Under the pieces are notes generated by a model. It saw nothing but the letters and a program-made list of their open reading frames with translations. It was not told where the DNA came from and did no database searches. Of a stretch of 64,000 bases of DNA, positions 1 to 9,064 are shown piece after piece. The DNA is from AC-32 sp038237925 (GTDB lineage: Bacteria > Actinomycetota > Thermoleophilia > Gaiellales > Gaiellaceae): the NCBI GenBank assembly GCA_038237925.1, contig JBBRYF010000001.1:124001-188000 (forward strand), in the 5' to 3' direction. Numbering within the stretch: position 1 is the stretch's first letter; each line of letters opens with the position of its first letter. The position numbers and the translations under genes are program-made.

Positions 1-537
1 GGCTGGGGGGAGCTCGGCCACAACTGCGGCCAGCTGCTCGAGACGATGTCGAAGCCGACCATCGCCGCGGTCAACGGTTTCGCGCTGGGCGGCGGCTGCG
101 AGCTCGCGCTCGCGTGCGACCTTCGCTATGCGGCGTCGAGCGCGAAGCTCGGTCAGCCCGAGATCAACCTCGGGATCATCCCGGGCTGGGGCGGGACGCA
201 GCGGCTCGCTCGCGTCTGTGGCCTCGGTGTCGCGAAGGACCTGATCTATTCCGGCCGCCTCGTCGACGCCGACGAGGCGCTGCGCATCGGCCTTGTGAAC
301 GGCGTCCACGACCCGGTGCTCGACAAGGCTCGCGAGATCGCGAACCTGCTCGCGTCGAAGAGCGCCCTCGCGCTCGCCGCCGCGAAACGCGCGCTGAACC
401 ACTCGCTGCAGGGCGACCACGTCGAGAACCTCCAGCGCGAAGCAGACGAGTTCGGCGGCCTCTTTGCGAGCGAGGACGCGAAGGAGGGCCTGACCGCCTT
501 CGCTCAGAAGCGTGAGCCGAAGTTCGTCGGTCGCTAA
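1..537 (+). CDS. Enoyl-CoA hydratase/isomerase family protein (5' end outside window)
   Basis: The reading frame is open from base 1, so only the C-terminal 178 residues are visible. The crotonase signature is clear: an oxyanion-hole loop rich in Gly (ALGGGCELALACD) and PEINLGIIPGWGGTQRL, in which the Glu of PEINLG matches the first catalytic Glu of enoyl-CoA hydratases. The second catalytic Glu position appears to be Asp (AKDLIYSG), so another crotonase reaction is possible. Family knowledge places it in fatty-acid or butyrate-type beta-oxidation. The ETF genes about 1 kb downstream fit that role. It ends convergently with the M23 gene, overlapping by 4 bases. Confidence 0.9.
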   Translation, partial: GWGELGHNCGQLLETMSKPTIAAVNGFALGGGCELALACDLRYAASSAKLGQPEINLGIIPGWGGTQRLARVCGLGVAKDLIYSGRLVDADEALRIGLVNGVHDPVLDKAREIANLLASKSALALAAAKRALNHSLQGDHVENLQREADEFGGLFASEDAKEGLTAFAQKREPKFVGR

Positions 538-1409
538 GGAGTAATCACGGAGACGAGCGACGCGCTCAGCGCGAGGTCGTCGCCTCGCTCCGCGCGCAGC
601 GTCGTCGGGGCTGCCGCCGTCCAGACGTCTAGCCGCTGACCGGCCTTCGCCGAGGTGAGCGCCATGGGCGCGCCGCGTGCGCCGGCGCGAGGCACGCGTT
701 GGACGGTTGCACCGGCAGGGACGGTCACGAGCAGCCGCCGCTTGAGCTTCGACTGCCGCTGGTTCATCGGCCATGCGTTGACGGCCGTGAGCCGCATCTG
801 CACTGCGTCCTCCGAGACCGCCGCGAGGCTGCCGCGGAGCTCGAGCGTGAATGGCGCTCCGCGCGGCGCCGAGAAGAGCAGGCGCGTCGCGCGCTGGAGC
901 CAGGGGTACGGATCGACCGCGGACTTCCGCCCAGGGTGGAGCTCGAAGTGCAGGTGCGGGTGGATCCCGTTCGCATCGCCGGAGTCGCCCACGTAGCCGA
1001 CCGGTTGGCCGGCCACGACCTTCGCGCCGTCCTTCAGACGCTTCGCGTACGCCGTGCCGGCGACGCACTTGCCGCGGTTGTCGTTCCGCAGTGTGCGGTC
1101 GTTGTTCAGGTGGATGTAGTAGTAGTCGGTGCCGGTCTGGCCGTGGAGGTAGAGCATGCAGCCGGCGCTTGCGGAGTGGGTCCAGAACTCGACCTTCCCC
1201 GCCTCGGCCGCGAGGGCGAGGCTGCGCTTGGGGGCCACGATGTCGATCCCCTGGTGCGGGCCTCCGGCTCGCGGATCGCCGAAGTCGTCGGTGTAGGTGA
1301 CCGAGCCGAGTACCGGGAAGACGATCTTCTGCGGCGGCGCAGCGGCGCCCGCTCCCGCGGCAAGGGTGAGCAGGGCGGTAACGGTGAGAAGGAGGGTTCC
1401 TCGGGCCAT
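534..1409 (-). CDS. Secreted M23-family peptidase (LytM-type)
   Basis: 291 residues. An N-terminal hydrophobic stretch (LLLTVTALLTLAAGAGAAA) is a probable signal peptide. The middle carries the M23 zinc-metallopeptidase pattern: HQGIDIVAP supplies the first His and Asp ligands and HPHLHFELH supplies the HxH motif. The protein is therefore expected to act outside the membrane on peptidoglycan cross-links. The C-terminal roughly 100 residues look like a small beta-rich domain that I do not recognise. It is transcribed alone, converging on the hydratase gene and divergent from etfB. Confidence 0.88.
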   Translation of the reverse strand: MARGTLLLTVTALLTLAAGAGAAAPPQKIVFPVLGSVTYTDDFGDPRAGGPHQGIDIVAPKRSLALAAEAGKVEFWTHSASAGCMLYLHGQTGTDYYYIHLNNDRTLRNDNRGKCVAGTAYAKRLKDGAKVVAGQPVGYVGDSGDANGIHPHLHFELHPGRKSAVDPYPWLQRATRLLFSAPRGAPFTLELRGSLAAVSEDAVQMRLTAVNAWPMNQRQSKLKRRLLVTVPAGATVQRVPRAGARGAPMALTSAKAGQRLDVWTAAAPTTLRAERGDDLALSASLVSVITP

Positions 1410-1476
1410 AGTCCGGTGGCTGATCAGGGGGCTCCGGTCGCTCCGAAGGGCCGGACCCTAACAAAGGCCCCCTCGG

Positions 1477-1482
1477 TAGAGT
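1477..1482 (+). promoter_or_regulatory. Candidate -10 box of etfB
   Basis: TAGAGT lies 10 nt before the etfB ATG and fits the TANNNT pattern seen before many start codons in this window. Transcription would start only a few bases before the ATG. No Shine-Dalgarno sequence is visible. Confidence 0.5.
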
Positions 1483-1492
1483 CCCGCGCGGC

Positions 1493-2272
1493 ATGAAGAT
1501 CGCCGTGTGCGCCAAATACGTCCCGGACGCCGCCGCCACGCGGCGGATCGACCCGCAGACGAAGCGCCTGGACCGCTCCGGCGAAGGGGCGCTGAACGCC
1601 TTCGACGTGAACGCGGTCGAGGAGGCGCTGAAGCTGCGCGACGCGTCCGGCGAGGGTGAAGTGGTGATCGTCTCGCTCGGCCCGGAGCGCGCGCTGGAGG
1701 CGATGCGCCGCGCGCTCGCGATGGGCGCCGACCGGGTCGTACTGATCGCGGACGAGGCCGCCGCCGGCTCGGATCTCGTCGCGACGAGCCGCGTGCTCGC
1801 TGCCGCGCTCGAGCGCGAGAGCCCTGACCTCGTGCTCTTCGGCCAGCAGGCGAACGACGCCGACGGCGCGGTGCTCTGGGCAGCCGTCGCCGACCGGCTG
1901 CAGCGGCCGCTGATCTCACAGGTCGCGGAGCTCTCGCTCGAGGCCGGCAAGGCGCGCGGGAAGCGCCAGACCGAGTACGGCTACGACGTGATCGAGGCTC
2001 CTCTGCCGGCGGTGATCGCCGTCTCAGACGCGATCAACGAGCCGCGCTACCCATCGCTCAAGGGGATCATGGGCGCGAAGAAGAAGCCGCAGGAGACCGT
2101 CTCGCTCGCGGACCTCGGAGTGCCCGCCGAAGAGGCCGGCGAGGACGGCTCGCGGACGACCGTCGAGGGGCTCGGCGACCCGCCCGCGCGCGGCGACACG
2201 GTGAAGATCGAGGACGACGGCTCCGCGGCCGAGAAGATCATCGCGTTCCTGCAGGAGCGGAAGGCTCTATGA
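1493..2272 (+). CDS. etfB: Electron transfer flavoprotein beta subunit
   Basis: 259 residues, the usual EtfB length. It starts MKIAVCAKYVPD, the family's conserved N-terminus, and carries the AMP/nucleotide-binding alpha/beta domain with ADRVVLIADEAAAGSD and FGQQANDADGAV. EtfB pairs with EtfA to carry electrons from acyl-CoA and other dehydrogenases. The stop overlaps the etfA start (ATGA), so the subunits are translationally coupled. A TANNNT hexamer 10 nt before the ATG suggests its own near-leaderless promoter. Confidence 0.96.
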   Translation: MKIAVCAKYVPDAAATRRIDPQTKRLDRSGEGALNAFDVNAVEEALKLRDASGEGEVVIVSLGPERALEAMRRALAMGADRVVLIADEAAAGSDLVATSRVLAAALERESPDLVLFGQQANDADGAVLWAAVADRLQRPLISQVAELSLEAGKARGKRQTEYGYDVIEAPLPAVIAVSDAINEPRYPSLKGIMGAKKKPQETVSLADLGVPAEEAGEDGSRTTVEGLGDPPARGDTVKIEDDGSAAEKIIAFLQERKAL

Positions 2273-3228
2273 AGTTCTTGGTCTTCCTAGAGCACCACGA
2301 GGGCAAGCTGCAAAAGGACGCGCTCGGCCTACTCGCCAAGGCCGCCTCGCTCGGCGACGCGGAGGCCGTGCTGCTCGGTTCCGGGGTCGAGGGTCTGGCC
2401 GCCGACGCGGGCCGCTTCGGGGCCAAGCGCGTGCACGTGATGGACGACGTGCTGCTCGACAAGCCGATGCCGCAGCCGCGCGTGGACGCGCTCGAGACGC
2501 TCGTCGGCGAGGGCGGCTTCGACGCGGTGCTGTTCGCGGCGTCGGTGCTCTCGGCGGATGTTGCCGCTGGGCTCGCCGCACGCCTCGGCGCCGGACTCAA
2601 CTACGACCTCACCGATCTCGTCGTCGAGGACGGGAAGCTAGTCGGCAAGCGCCCCGCGCTCGGCGACTCGGTCTACGTCGACGTCGGCTGGAGCTCCGAG
2701 CCGCGCCTCGCCCTCGCCCGCTCGGGCACCTTCGAGCCGGCCGAGACCGGCGGGAGCGCCGAAGTTCAGAGCTTCGAGTCGCGGCTCAAGGACTTCTCGC
2801 TCGCCGCGACGATGGTCGAGCAGGCCCACGAGGAGAGCGAGGGGCCGTCGATCGAGGACGCGGACGTGATCGTCGCGGGCGGCCGCGGCCTCGGCGGGCC
2901 GGAGAACTTCGCCCTCGTCGAGGAGCTCGCGAAGGCGTTGGGCGGCGCCGTCGCGGCGACGCGCGCGGTCGTGGACGCGGGCTGGTACCCGTACTCGACC
3001 CAGGTCGGCCAGACCGGCAAGACCGTGGCACCGAAGCTCTACGTCGCGGTCGGCATCTCCGGCGCGATCCAGCACAAGGTCGGGATGCAGGGCTCCGGGC
3101 TGATCGTCGCGATCAACAAGGATCCGAACGCGCCGATCTTCGAGTACGCCGATCTCGGCGTCGTCGGCGACCTGCACGAGATCGTCCCGAAGCTGACCGA
3201 GCTGGTCCGGGCGCGCAAGGCCGGATGA
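2269..3228 (+). CDS. etfA: Electron transfer flavoprotein alpha subunit
   Basis: 319 residues. The C-terminal FAD-binding domain is intact: VVAGGRGLGGPENF, VDAGWYPYSTQVGQTGKTVAPKLY split across two strands, GISGAIQHKVGMQGSG and the conserved AINKDPNAPIFEYADLGVVGD region. These are the residues that hold FAD in the EtfAB heterodimer. It overlaps etfB by 4 bases and is followed after 49 nt by the ETF:quinone oxidoreductase that accepts its electrons. Confidence 0.97.
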   Translation: MKFLVFLEHHEGKLQKDALGLLAKAASLGDAEAVLLGSGVEGLAADAGRFGAKRVHVMDDVLLDKPMPQPRVDALETLVGEGGFDAVLFAASVLSADVAAGLAARLGAGLNYDLTDLVVEDGKLVGKRPALGDSVYVDVGWSSEPRLALARSGTFEPAETGGSAEVQSFESRLKDFSLAATMVEQAHEESEGPSIEDADVIVAGGRGLGGPENFALVEELAKALGGAVAATRAVVDAGWYPYSTQVGQTGKTVAPKLYVAVGISGAIQHKVGMQGSGLIVAINKDPNAPIFEYADLGVVGDLHEIVPKLTELVRARKAG

Positions 3229-3277
3229 ACACGCTCCACGTTCCAGCTTCACGCAAACGGCTTCCTCGGGTGCGCGG

Positions 3278-4954
3278 ATGACAGTGCTGCGCCCCTCGGA
3301 TTTTCCTCCTCCCTTCGACCCGAACGAGTTCACCGCCGCGCCGGGAGAGGCGGAGATCGAGGTCGGCGTGCTGATCGTCGGCGCCGGCCCCGCGGGGCTC
3401 GCGTGCGCGATCCGCCTTGGGCAGCTGCTCGAAGGAGCGCCGGAGCTGGCGGAGCGGCTCGGCGAGGTGCCGGTCGCGGTGCTGGAGAAGGGCAAGCAGC
3501 CCGGCTCGCACCTGCTCTCTGGGGCCGTCGTCAACCCGCGCTCGCTGCGGCGGCTCTTCGACGGACGCGTGAAAACGAGCGAGATGCCGTTCTACGGGCG
3601 CGTCGAGCACGAGTCGGTCTACTTCCTTACTCCGAAGCGCGCGCTACGGATCCCCGCGCCGCCGACGATGCGCAACGGCGGGAATTACGTCGCCTCGCTC
3701 TCGCAGCTCGGGCGTTGGCTCGCCGAGCGGGCGGAGGAGGCGGGGGCGACCGTCCTGCCGGAAACGACCGGGCACGCGCTGCTCGTCGGCGACGGGCGCG
3801 TCCGCGGTGTGCGCACTGGCGACCGTGGCCGCGGCAAGGACGGCGGGGAGCTCGGCAACTTCGAGCCGGGGTCCGATGTCCACGCGCGCGTGACCGTGCT
3901 CGCGGAGGGGACGCAGGGCCACCTGACCGGCGTGGCGCTCGACCGGTTCGGGCTGCACGGCGAGAACCCGCAGGTCTGGGCGCTCGGCGTGAAGGAGGTC
4001 TGGAAGGTCGCGAAGCCGCTCGATCACGTGATCCACACGATGGGCTGGCCGCTCCGCGCCGCCGCGAAGTACCGTGAGGTCGGCGGCTCGTTCATCTACC
4101 CGATGGGCGACGACATGGTCACGATCGGGATGGTGGTCGGCCTCGACTACCGCGACGTCGAGCTGTCCGTGCACGACTTGCTGCAGGAGCTGAAGACGCA
4201 CCCGCTCGTGCGGAAGCTGCTCGACGGCGGCGAGCGCGTGGCGTGGGGGGCGAAGACGATTCCGGAAGGCGGCTTCGTCGCGCTGCCGAAGCGGCTGCAC
4301 GCGCCGGGGATGCTGATCTGCGGCGACGGCGCGGGGCTCGTCAACGTGCCCGCGCTGAAAGGGATCCACTACGCGATCGAGTCGGGGAGGCTCGCCGCCG
4401 AGGCGGCCTTCTCGGCGCTGCAGCGCGGGGAGTCGCCCGGCCGGCGCGGCGCTCTCGCGGGCTACGACGCGGCGCTGCAGGACAGCTTCGTCTGGAACGA
4501 TCTGCGGCAGGTACGGAACATGCGCCAGGCGTTCGGCCGCGGCTTCTGGCTCGGCGGCGCGCTGGCCGGCGCGATGACGGTCAGTCGCGGCGCCTTTCCG
4601 CCCGGCGACGCGCGCACCGAGCCGGACGCCGACCAGGAGCTGCTACGCACGAATCGCGCTGCGAGCTACCCGAATGCGGACGGGAAGCTCACCTTCGACA
4701 AACTCTCGTCCGTCTTCCTCTCAGGGAACGCGACGCGCGACGACGCGCCGAGCCACCTGCGCGTGCAGCGCGAGGTCCCGCAGGAGCTGGCCGAGCTCTG
4801 GACGCGGATGTGCCCCGCCGCCGTCTACGAGGTCGCGGAGAAGAGGGTCGAGGTGACGCCGTCCAATTGCGTCCAGTGTGGCGCGATCACCGCCAAGGGC
4901 GGTCGCCTGACCCCACCCGAGGGCGGCGCCGGCCCCGAGTACAAGCTCACCTAG
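3278..4954 (+). CDS. Electron transfer flavoprotein-quinone oxidoreductase (FixC/ETF-QO family)
   Basis: 558 residues, typical for full-length ETF-QO. The N-terminal Rossmann dinucleotide motif is VLIVGAGPAGLACAIRLG. The middle has GSHLLSGAVVNPRSL and AEGTQGHLTG, and the FAD/quinone part has ICGDGAGLVNVPALKGIHYAI. Near the C-terminus a Cys-containing segment (CPAAVYEV ... SNCVQCGAITAKGG) corresponds to the 4Fe-4S binding domain. It moves electrons from reduced ETF to the membrane quinone pool. It completes an etfB-etfA-ETF-QO operon and is followed 3 nt later by threonine dehydratase. Confidence 0.95.
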   Translation: MTVLRPSDFPPPFDPNEFTAAPGEAEIEVGVLIVGAGPAGLACAIRLGQLLEGAPELAERLGEVPVAVLEKGKQPGSHLLSGAVVNPRSLRRLFDGRVKTSEMPFYGRVEHESVYFLTPKRALRIPAPPTMRNGGNYVASLSQLGRWLAERAEEAGATVLPETTGHALLVGDGRVRGVRTGDRGRGKDGGELGNFEPGSDVHARVTVLAEGTQGHLTGVALDRFGLHGENPQVWALGVKEVWKVAKPLDHVIHTMGWPLRAAAKYREVGGSFIYPMGDDMVTIGMVVGLDYRDVELSVHDLLQELKTHPLVRKLLDGGERVAWGAKTIPEGGFVALPKRLHAPGMLICGDGAGLVNVPALKGIHYAIESGRLAAEAAFSALQRGESPGRRGALAGYDAALQDSFVWNDLRQVRNMRQAFGRGFWLGGALAGAMTVSRGAFPPGDARTEPDADQELLRTNRAASYPNADGKLTFDKLSSVFLSGNATRDDAPSHLRVQREVPQELAELWTRMCPAAVYEVAEKRVEVTPSNCVQCGAITAKGGRLTPPEGGAGPEYKLT

Positions 4955-4957
4955 CTC

Positions 4958-5905
4958 GTGGTCGAGCTCGCCGACCTCGAGGCCGCCCGCGAGCGGATCG
5001 CGGGCCGGCTCCACCGGACGCCGACCTTTCCCTCCGCCACGCTGAGCGACCTCGCGGGCGCGCGCGTGTTCCACAAGGCCGAGCTGTTCCAGAAGACGGG
5101 CTCGTTCAAGCCGCGCGGGGTGCTGAACAACCTCGCGACGCTCACTGCCGAGGAGCGCGAGCGCGGCGTGATCGGGATCTCGGCAGGCAACCACGCGCAG
5201 GCGCTCGCCTGGGGAGCAGCCTCCGAGGGCCTCGACGCCCTACTCGTGATGTGGCAGGGCGCGAGCCAGGCGAAGATCGACGCAACGCGCGGCTACGGGG
5301 CCGAGGTCGACCTCGAGGCGGCCGATCCGACGGAAGCGTTCGCGCGTCTTGACGATCTGATCGAGCGGACCGGCCGCACGACGGTGCACCCCTTCGACCA
5401 CCCGCTCACGATCGCCGGCCAGGGAACGGTCGGGCTCGAGCTGCTCGAGGAGGTCCCGGATGTGGACGTCGTCGTCGTGCCGGTGGGTGGGGGAGGGCTG
5501 ATCTCCGGAATCGCGACCGCGGTCGCCGGGAAGGCGCGGGTTGTCGGCGTGGAGCCGGAGCTCTCGCCGGCCATGCACGACGCGCTCGCCGCGGGCGCTC
5601 CCGTCCCGGTCTCGCCGCGCTCGATCGCCGACGGCCTCGGCGCCCCGTTCGCGGGCGCGAACACCTTCGAGATCGTCCGCGAGCGCGTCGAGCGGGTAGT
5701 GCTCGTGACCGAGGCGGAGATCGAGGAGGGAATGCGGTTCCTGTACGCCAGTGCGAAGCTCGCCTGCGAGCCTGCCGGCGCGGCCGCAACGGCGGCGCTG
5801 CTGGCCGGGAAAGTGCCGCTGGAACCAGGCGAGACCGTGGTCTCCGTGGTCTCTGGCGGCAACGTGGCCACCGATACCGCGGTTGCTATCCTGGCCGGAC
5901 GATGA
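4958..5905 (+). CDS. Threonine/serine dehydratase (PLP fold-type II)
   Basis: 315 residues from a GTG 3 nt after the ETF-QO stop. The PLP lysine lies in FQKTGSFKPRG, the substrate loop in GISAGNHAQ and the phosphate-binding glycine loop in VPVGGGGLISG. The length corresponds to the catalytic domain only. The C-terminal ACT regulatory domain of biosynthetic IlvA is absent, so this is more like the catabolic/TdcB type or an allosterically insensitive enzyme that makes 2-oxobutanoate and ammonia. The stop codon overlaps the rpmE ATG. Confidence 0.9.
   Translation: MVELADLEAARERIAGRLHRTPTFPSATLSDLAGARVFHKAELFQKTGSFKPRGVLNNLATLTAEERERGVIGISAGNHAQALAWGAASEGLDALLVMWQGASQAKIDATRGYGAEVDLEAADPTEAFARLDDLIERTGRTTVHPFDHPLTIAGQGTVGLELLEEVPDVDVVVVPVGGGGLISGIATAVAGKARVVGVEPELSPAMHDALAAGAPVPVSPRSIADGLGAPFAGANTFEIVRERVERVVLVTEAEIEEGMRFLYASAKLACEPAGAAATAALLAGKVPLEPGETVVSVVSGGNVATDTAVAILAGR
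5887..5892 (+). promoter_or_regulatory. Candidate -10 box of rpmE inside the preceding gene
   Basis: TATCCT lies 9 nt before the rpmE ATG, within the last codons of the dehydratase gene. It fits the leaderless TANNNT pattern and would separate rpmE expression from the upstream operon. Confidence 0.45.
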
Positions 5906-6117
5906 AGACCGAGATCCATCCTGAGTACGCCCTCGCGACCGTTCGCTGCGCCTGCGGCAACGAGTTCCAGACGCGCTCGACCAAGTCCGAGCTGCACGTC
6001 GAGGTGTGCTCGAACTGCCACCCGTTCTACACGGGCAAGCAGAAGCTGATGGACTCCGGCGGCCGCGTCGAGCGCTTCCAGCGCCGGCTCGAGAAGGCCG
6101 GCGGCCGCAAGGCCTAG
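5902..6117 (+). CDS. rpmE: 50S ribosomal protein L31, zinc-binding form
   Basis: 71 residues starting MKTEIHPEYALATVRC. It keeps the CxC ... CxxC zinc ribbon (Cys16, Cys18, Cys37, Cys40) of the zinc-containing L31 type. A zinc-free paralogue replaces this type under zinc starvation in many Actinobacteria. The C-terminus (GGRVERFQRRLEKAGG) is the normal basic tail. It leads the conserved rpmE-DUF1385-prfA-prmC cluster. Confidence 0.97.
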   Translation: MKTEIHPEYALATVRCACGNEFQTRSTKSELHVEVCSNCHPFYTGKQKLMDSGGRVERFQRRLEKAGGRKA

Positions 6118-6123
6118 AACAGC

Positions 6124-7044
6124 ATGAGCGCCCCGATCGGCGGGCAAGCCGTCCTCGAGGGTGTGATGATGCGCGGCCCCTCGAACTGGGCGGTCGCGGT
6201 CCGCAAGCCGAACGGCCAGATCGCCGAGGTCTGCCGGCCGATCGAGTCCGTGATGAAGCGGCACTGGGTCTTCCGGCTGCCGGTGATCCGCGGCGTGATC
6301 GCGCTCGGCGAGTCGCTCGCGATCGGCTTCCGCGCCCTCTCGATCTCGGCGCAGTACGCGGCCCAAGAGGAAGGCGCGGACGCGGAAGAGGTGGAGACGG
6401 AGCTCTCACGCGGCGCGCTCTTCTTCGCCTTTGCCGTGGCGATCGCGTTCGCGGTCCTGCTTTTCAAGGTCACGCCGGCGCTGATCACCAACTGGCTCCC
6501 GATCCACACGACCGGCTGGTTCGTGATCGTCGAGGGCGCGATCCGCGTGACGCTCTTCGTCGCCTACCTCGGCCTGATCTCGCTGCTCCCCGACCTCCGG
6601 CGGGTCTTCCAGTACCACGCTGCCGAGCACAAGGCGATCAACGCCTACGAGGCCGGCGAGGAGCTGGAGCCGCAGACCGTTCAGCGCTACAGCCTGATCC
6701 ACCCGCGCTGCGGCACCGCCTTCCTGCTCTGGGTGATGGTGATCGCGATCTTCGTCTTCGCCTTCTTCGGCCGCCCCGCCTGGTACTGGCTGATCGCCAC
6801 TCGGATTCTGCTGCTGCCGGTGATCGCCGGGATCGCGTACGAGCTGATCCGCTTCGCGGGCAAGCACACGAAGAATCGCGCGCTGATGACACTGCTCGCG
6901 CCGGGTCTCTGGCTCCAGCGGTTGACCACGCGCGAGCCCACGCTCGACCAGCTCGAAGTCTCGATCCGCGCTCTGCGGGAGGTGCTCGCGCTCGAAGCGC
7001 GCGACACCGGGCCTGCGGCGGAGCGGGTCGAGATCATGGCCTAG
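6124..7044 (+). CDS. DUF1385 membrane protein
   Basis: 306 residues. It starts with the family's conserved IGGQAVLEGVMMRGP and contains YHAAEHKAINAYEAGEELE and HPRCGTAFLL, both diagnostic for DUF1385. There are about four hydrophobic segments: residues 100-125, 130-155, 200-222 and 225-245. The function is not established. The family is commonly found between rpmE and prfA, as here, 6 nt after rpmE. Confidence 0.92.
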   Translation: MSAPIGGQAVLEGVMMRGPSNWAVAVRKPNGQIAEVCRPIESVMKRHWVFRLPVIRGVIALGESLAIGFRALSISAQYAAQEEGADAEEVETELSRGALFFAFAVAIAFAVLLFKVTPALITNWLPIHTTGWFVIVEGAIRVTLFVAYLGLISLLPDLRRVFQYHAAEHKAINAYEAGEELEPQTVQRYSLIHPRCGTAFLLWVMVIAIFVFAFFGRPAWYWLIATRILLLPVIAGIAYELIRFAGKHTKNRALMTLLAPGLWLQRLTTREPTLDQLEVSIRALREVLALEARDTGPAAERVEIMA

Positions 7045-7065
7045 GGCCCGCGGCTGGGCGGCGAC

Positions 7066-7071
7066 TAACCT
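7066..7071 (+). promoter_or_regulatory. Candidate leaderless promoter -10 box of prfA
   Basis: TAACCT ends 6 nt before the prfA ATG, which would place the transcription start at the A of the ATG. There is no Shine-Dalgarno sequence in the 33-nt gap. Confidence 0.55.
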
Positions 7072-7077
7072 TGCCCC

Positions 7078-8127
7078 ATGCCTGACTTCCGGGATCTGGT
7101 CGACGAGCTCGAGCGCTCCTACCGCGAGGCGCAAGGCCGCCTGAGCGACCCCGCCGTCTACAACGACCACCGCGAAGCGGCGGAGGTCGGGCGGCGCGTG
7201 AAGGAGCTCGAGGAGCCCGCGAAGCTCGCTCAGCAGTGGCGCGACGTGCGCGACGACCTCGACGCTGCGAGCAACGACGGCGACCTGAAGGAGATGGTGC
7301 CAGAGCTCGAGCGGCAGCTCGCCGCGCTCGAGGAGGAGCTCAAGCTCGCCCTCGTCGAGACCGATCCCGCCGACCGCAAGGACGTGATCGTCGAGATCCG
7401 CCAGGGCGTGGGCGGGGACGAGGCGGCGAACTGGGCGGCTGACCTCTACCGGATGCTCACGCGCTACGCGGAGCGCCGCGGGTACGGCGTCGAACAGCTC
7501 GGGGCGAGCGGCAACGAGTCTGGCGGGTTCAAGGAGGTCGTCTTCGCGGTCAAGGGCGACGGCGCCTACTCCGTCTACAAGTGGGAGGCCGGAACGCACC
7601 GCGTCCAGCGCGTGCCGGAGACCGAGTCGCAGGGGCGCACCCACACCTCGACGGCGACGGTCGCGGTCATGCCGGAGGCCGAGGAGGTCGAGGTCGAGCT
7701 CGACCCGAACGACCTCAAGATCGACGTCTACCGCTCGACCGGCCCAGGCGGGCAGAGCGTGAACACGACCGACTCGGCCGTCCGGATCACCCACGTCCCG
7801 ACCGGGATCGTCGTGGCGATGCAGGACGAGAAGTCGCAGCTCCAGAACAAGACGAAGGCGCTCCGCGTCCTGCGCGCCCGGCTCTTCGAGGCCGAGCGTG
7901 AGAAGCAGCAGGCCGAGCAGGCGGAGGCCCGGCGGACCCAGATCGGGTCCGGCCGGCGCGCCGAGAAGATCCGCACCTACAACTTCGCCGAGAACCGGGT
8001 GACCGATCACCGCGTACACCTGACCGTGCACCGGCTCGACAAGACCCTCGAAGGGGAGCTGGAGGAGTTCACCGAGGCGCTCGCGGCCGAGGAGCGGCGG
8101 CGCGCGCTCGAGTCTACCTCGGCGTGA
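7078..8127 (+). CDS. prfA: Peptide chain release factor 1
   Basis: 349 residues, the standard RF1 length. The peptidyl-transferase GGQ motif is in STGPGGQSVNTTDSAVR. The UAA/UAG anticodon-like region appears as the RVPETESQGRTHTSTATVAV stretch. It terminates translation at UAA and UAG in the ribosomal A site. The Gln of GGQ is the methylation target of PrmC, which is encoded immediately downstream. Confidence 0.97.
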   Translation: MPDFRDLVDELERSYREAQGRLSDPAVYNDHREAAEVGRRVKELEEPAKLAQQWRDVRDDLDAASNDGDLKEMVPELERQLAALEEELKLALVETDPADRKDVIVEIRQGVGGDEAANWAADLYRMLTRYAERRGYGVEQLGASGNESGGFKEVVFAVKGDGAYSVYKWEAGTHRVQRVPETESQGRTHTSTATVAVMPEAEEVEVELDPNDLKIDVYRSTGPGGQSVNTTDSAVRITHVPTGIVVAMQDEKSQLQNKTKALRVLRARLFEAEREKQQAEQAEARRTQIGSGRRAEKIRTYNFAENRVTDHRVHLTVHRLDKTLEGELEEFTEALAAEERRRALESTSA

Positions 8128-8224
8128 CCACGATCCCTGGGTGTCGACCGGTCGGTGCAGACGGCCGCGCGGCCGAGCCGCGCAGCCTGAGAGCGGCGCC
8201 GACAAGCGGCGCCTCGGCACCCGC

Positions 8225-9064
8225 GTGACCCTCGGCGACGCGCTCGCTCGCGCGACGGCCCGCCTCGTCGAGGCAGGCGTCGAGTCCGCGCGCCTGGAGT
8301 CCGAGCTCCTGTTGGCGAAGGCCTGCGACGACTGCGCCCGGGCGCTCCTCTACGCCGAGCTCGACCGCGAGCTGAACGCCGAGCAGGAGGCCGCGTTCGA
8401 CGCCAACATCGTGCGGCGCGAGCAGCGCGAGCCGCTCGCCTACATCCTCGGCGAGTGGGGCTTCAGGCGGCTGACGCTCAAGACCGACCGGCGCGCGTTG
8501 ATCCCGCGTCCGGAGACGGAGATCGTGGTCGAGCGCGCGCTCGACCACATCCGCGGCCTCGAGGAGCCGAAGGTGCTCGACGTGGGCACGGGCACCGGCG
8601 CGATCGCGCTCGCGATTGCGGACGAGGTGCCGACGGCGCTCGTCACGGCGGTGGACGTTTCCCACGACGCGCTGGCTCTCGCGCGCGAGAACCTGGCCTT
8701 GACCGGCATCAACGGCCGTGTGCGGCTCGTCGAGCACGACCTGACGAGCGGCCTCGGCCACGCCGAGTTCGACCTCGTCGTCTCGAACCCGCCCTACGTC
8801 GAGCCGGACGAGCTCCCCGGGCTGCAGCCGGAGGTACGCGACTGGGAGCCCCACATCGCGCTCGTCGCCTCGGGCGCGACCGAGAAGCTCGCGCTCGCGG
8901 CGACCGAGGCGCTACGGCCCGGCGGGTGGCTCGTGCTCGAGACCGCGGCCAACGCGGGGGAGCGGGTCGAGCGTCTGCTCTCGGAAATCGGCTTCGAGGA
9001 CGTTACGATCACTCCGGATCTGGCCGGCAGGGACCGGGTTGCGGAGGGTCGGTGGCAGGGTTGA
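8225..9064 (+). CDS. prmC: Release factor glutamine methyltransferase PrmC
   Basis: About 279 residues from the GTG at 8225 (VTLGDALARATARLVEAG). The upstream GTG at 8141 would add 28 residues of low-complexity sequence and is less likely. The SAM-binding motif is VLDVGTGTGAIALAIA and the catalytic NPPY motif is VVSNPPYVEPDEL, which together define the PrmC/HemK family. It methylates the GGQ glutamine of the release factors. It follows prfA and its 3' end overlaps the next gene. Confidence 0.94.
   Translation: MTLGDALARATARLVEAGVESARLESELLLAKACDDCARALLYAELDRELNAEQEAAFDANIVRREQREPLAYILGEWGFRRLTLKTDRRALIPRPETEIVVERALDHIRGLEEPKVLDVGTGTGAIALAIADEVPTALVTAVDVSHDALALARENLALTGINGRVRLVEHDLTSGLGHAEFDLVVSNPPYVEPDELPGLQPEVRDWEPHIALVASGATEKLALAATEALRPGGWLVLETAANAGERVERLLSEIGFEDVTITPDLAGRDRVAEGRWQG

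Noticed and set aside
699..1496. Long plus-strand open frame opposite the M23 gene
   Set aside because: It is the antisense of a gene with clear M23 motifs; in GC-rich DNA such frames stay open by chance and this one shows only Arg/Ala/Val-rich low-complexity sequence.
6406..8220. 604-codon minus-strand frame across DUF1385 and prfA
   Set aside because: It runs antisense to two well-supported genes and has no recognisable domain.
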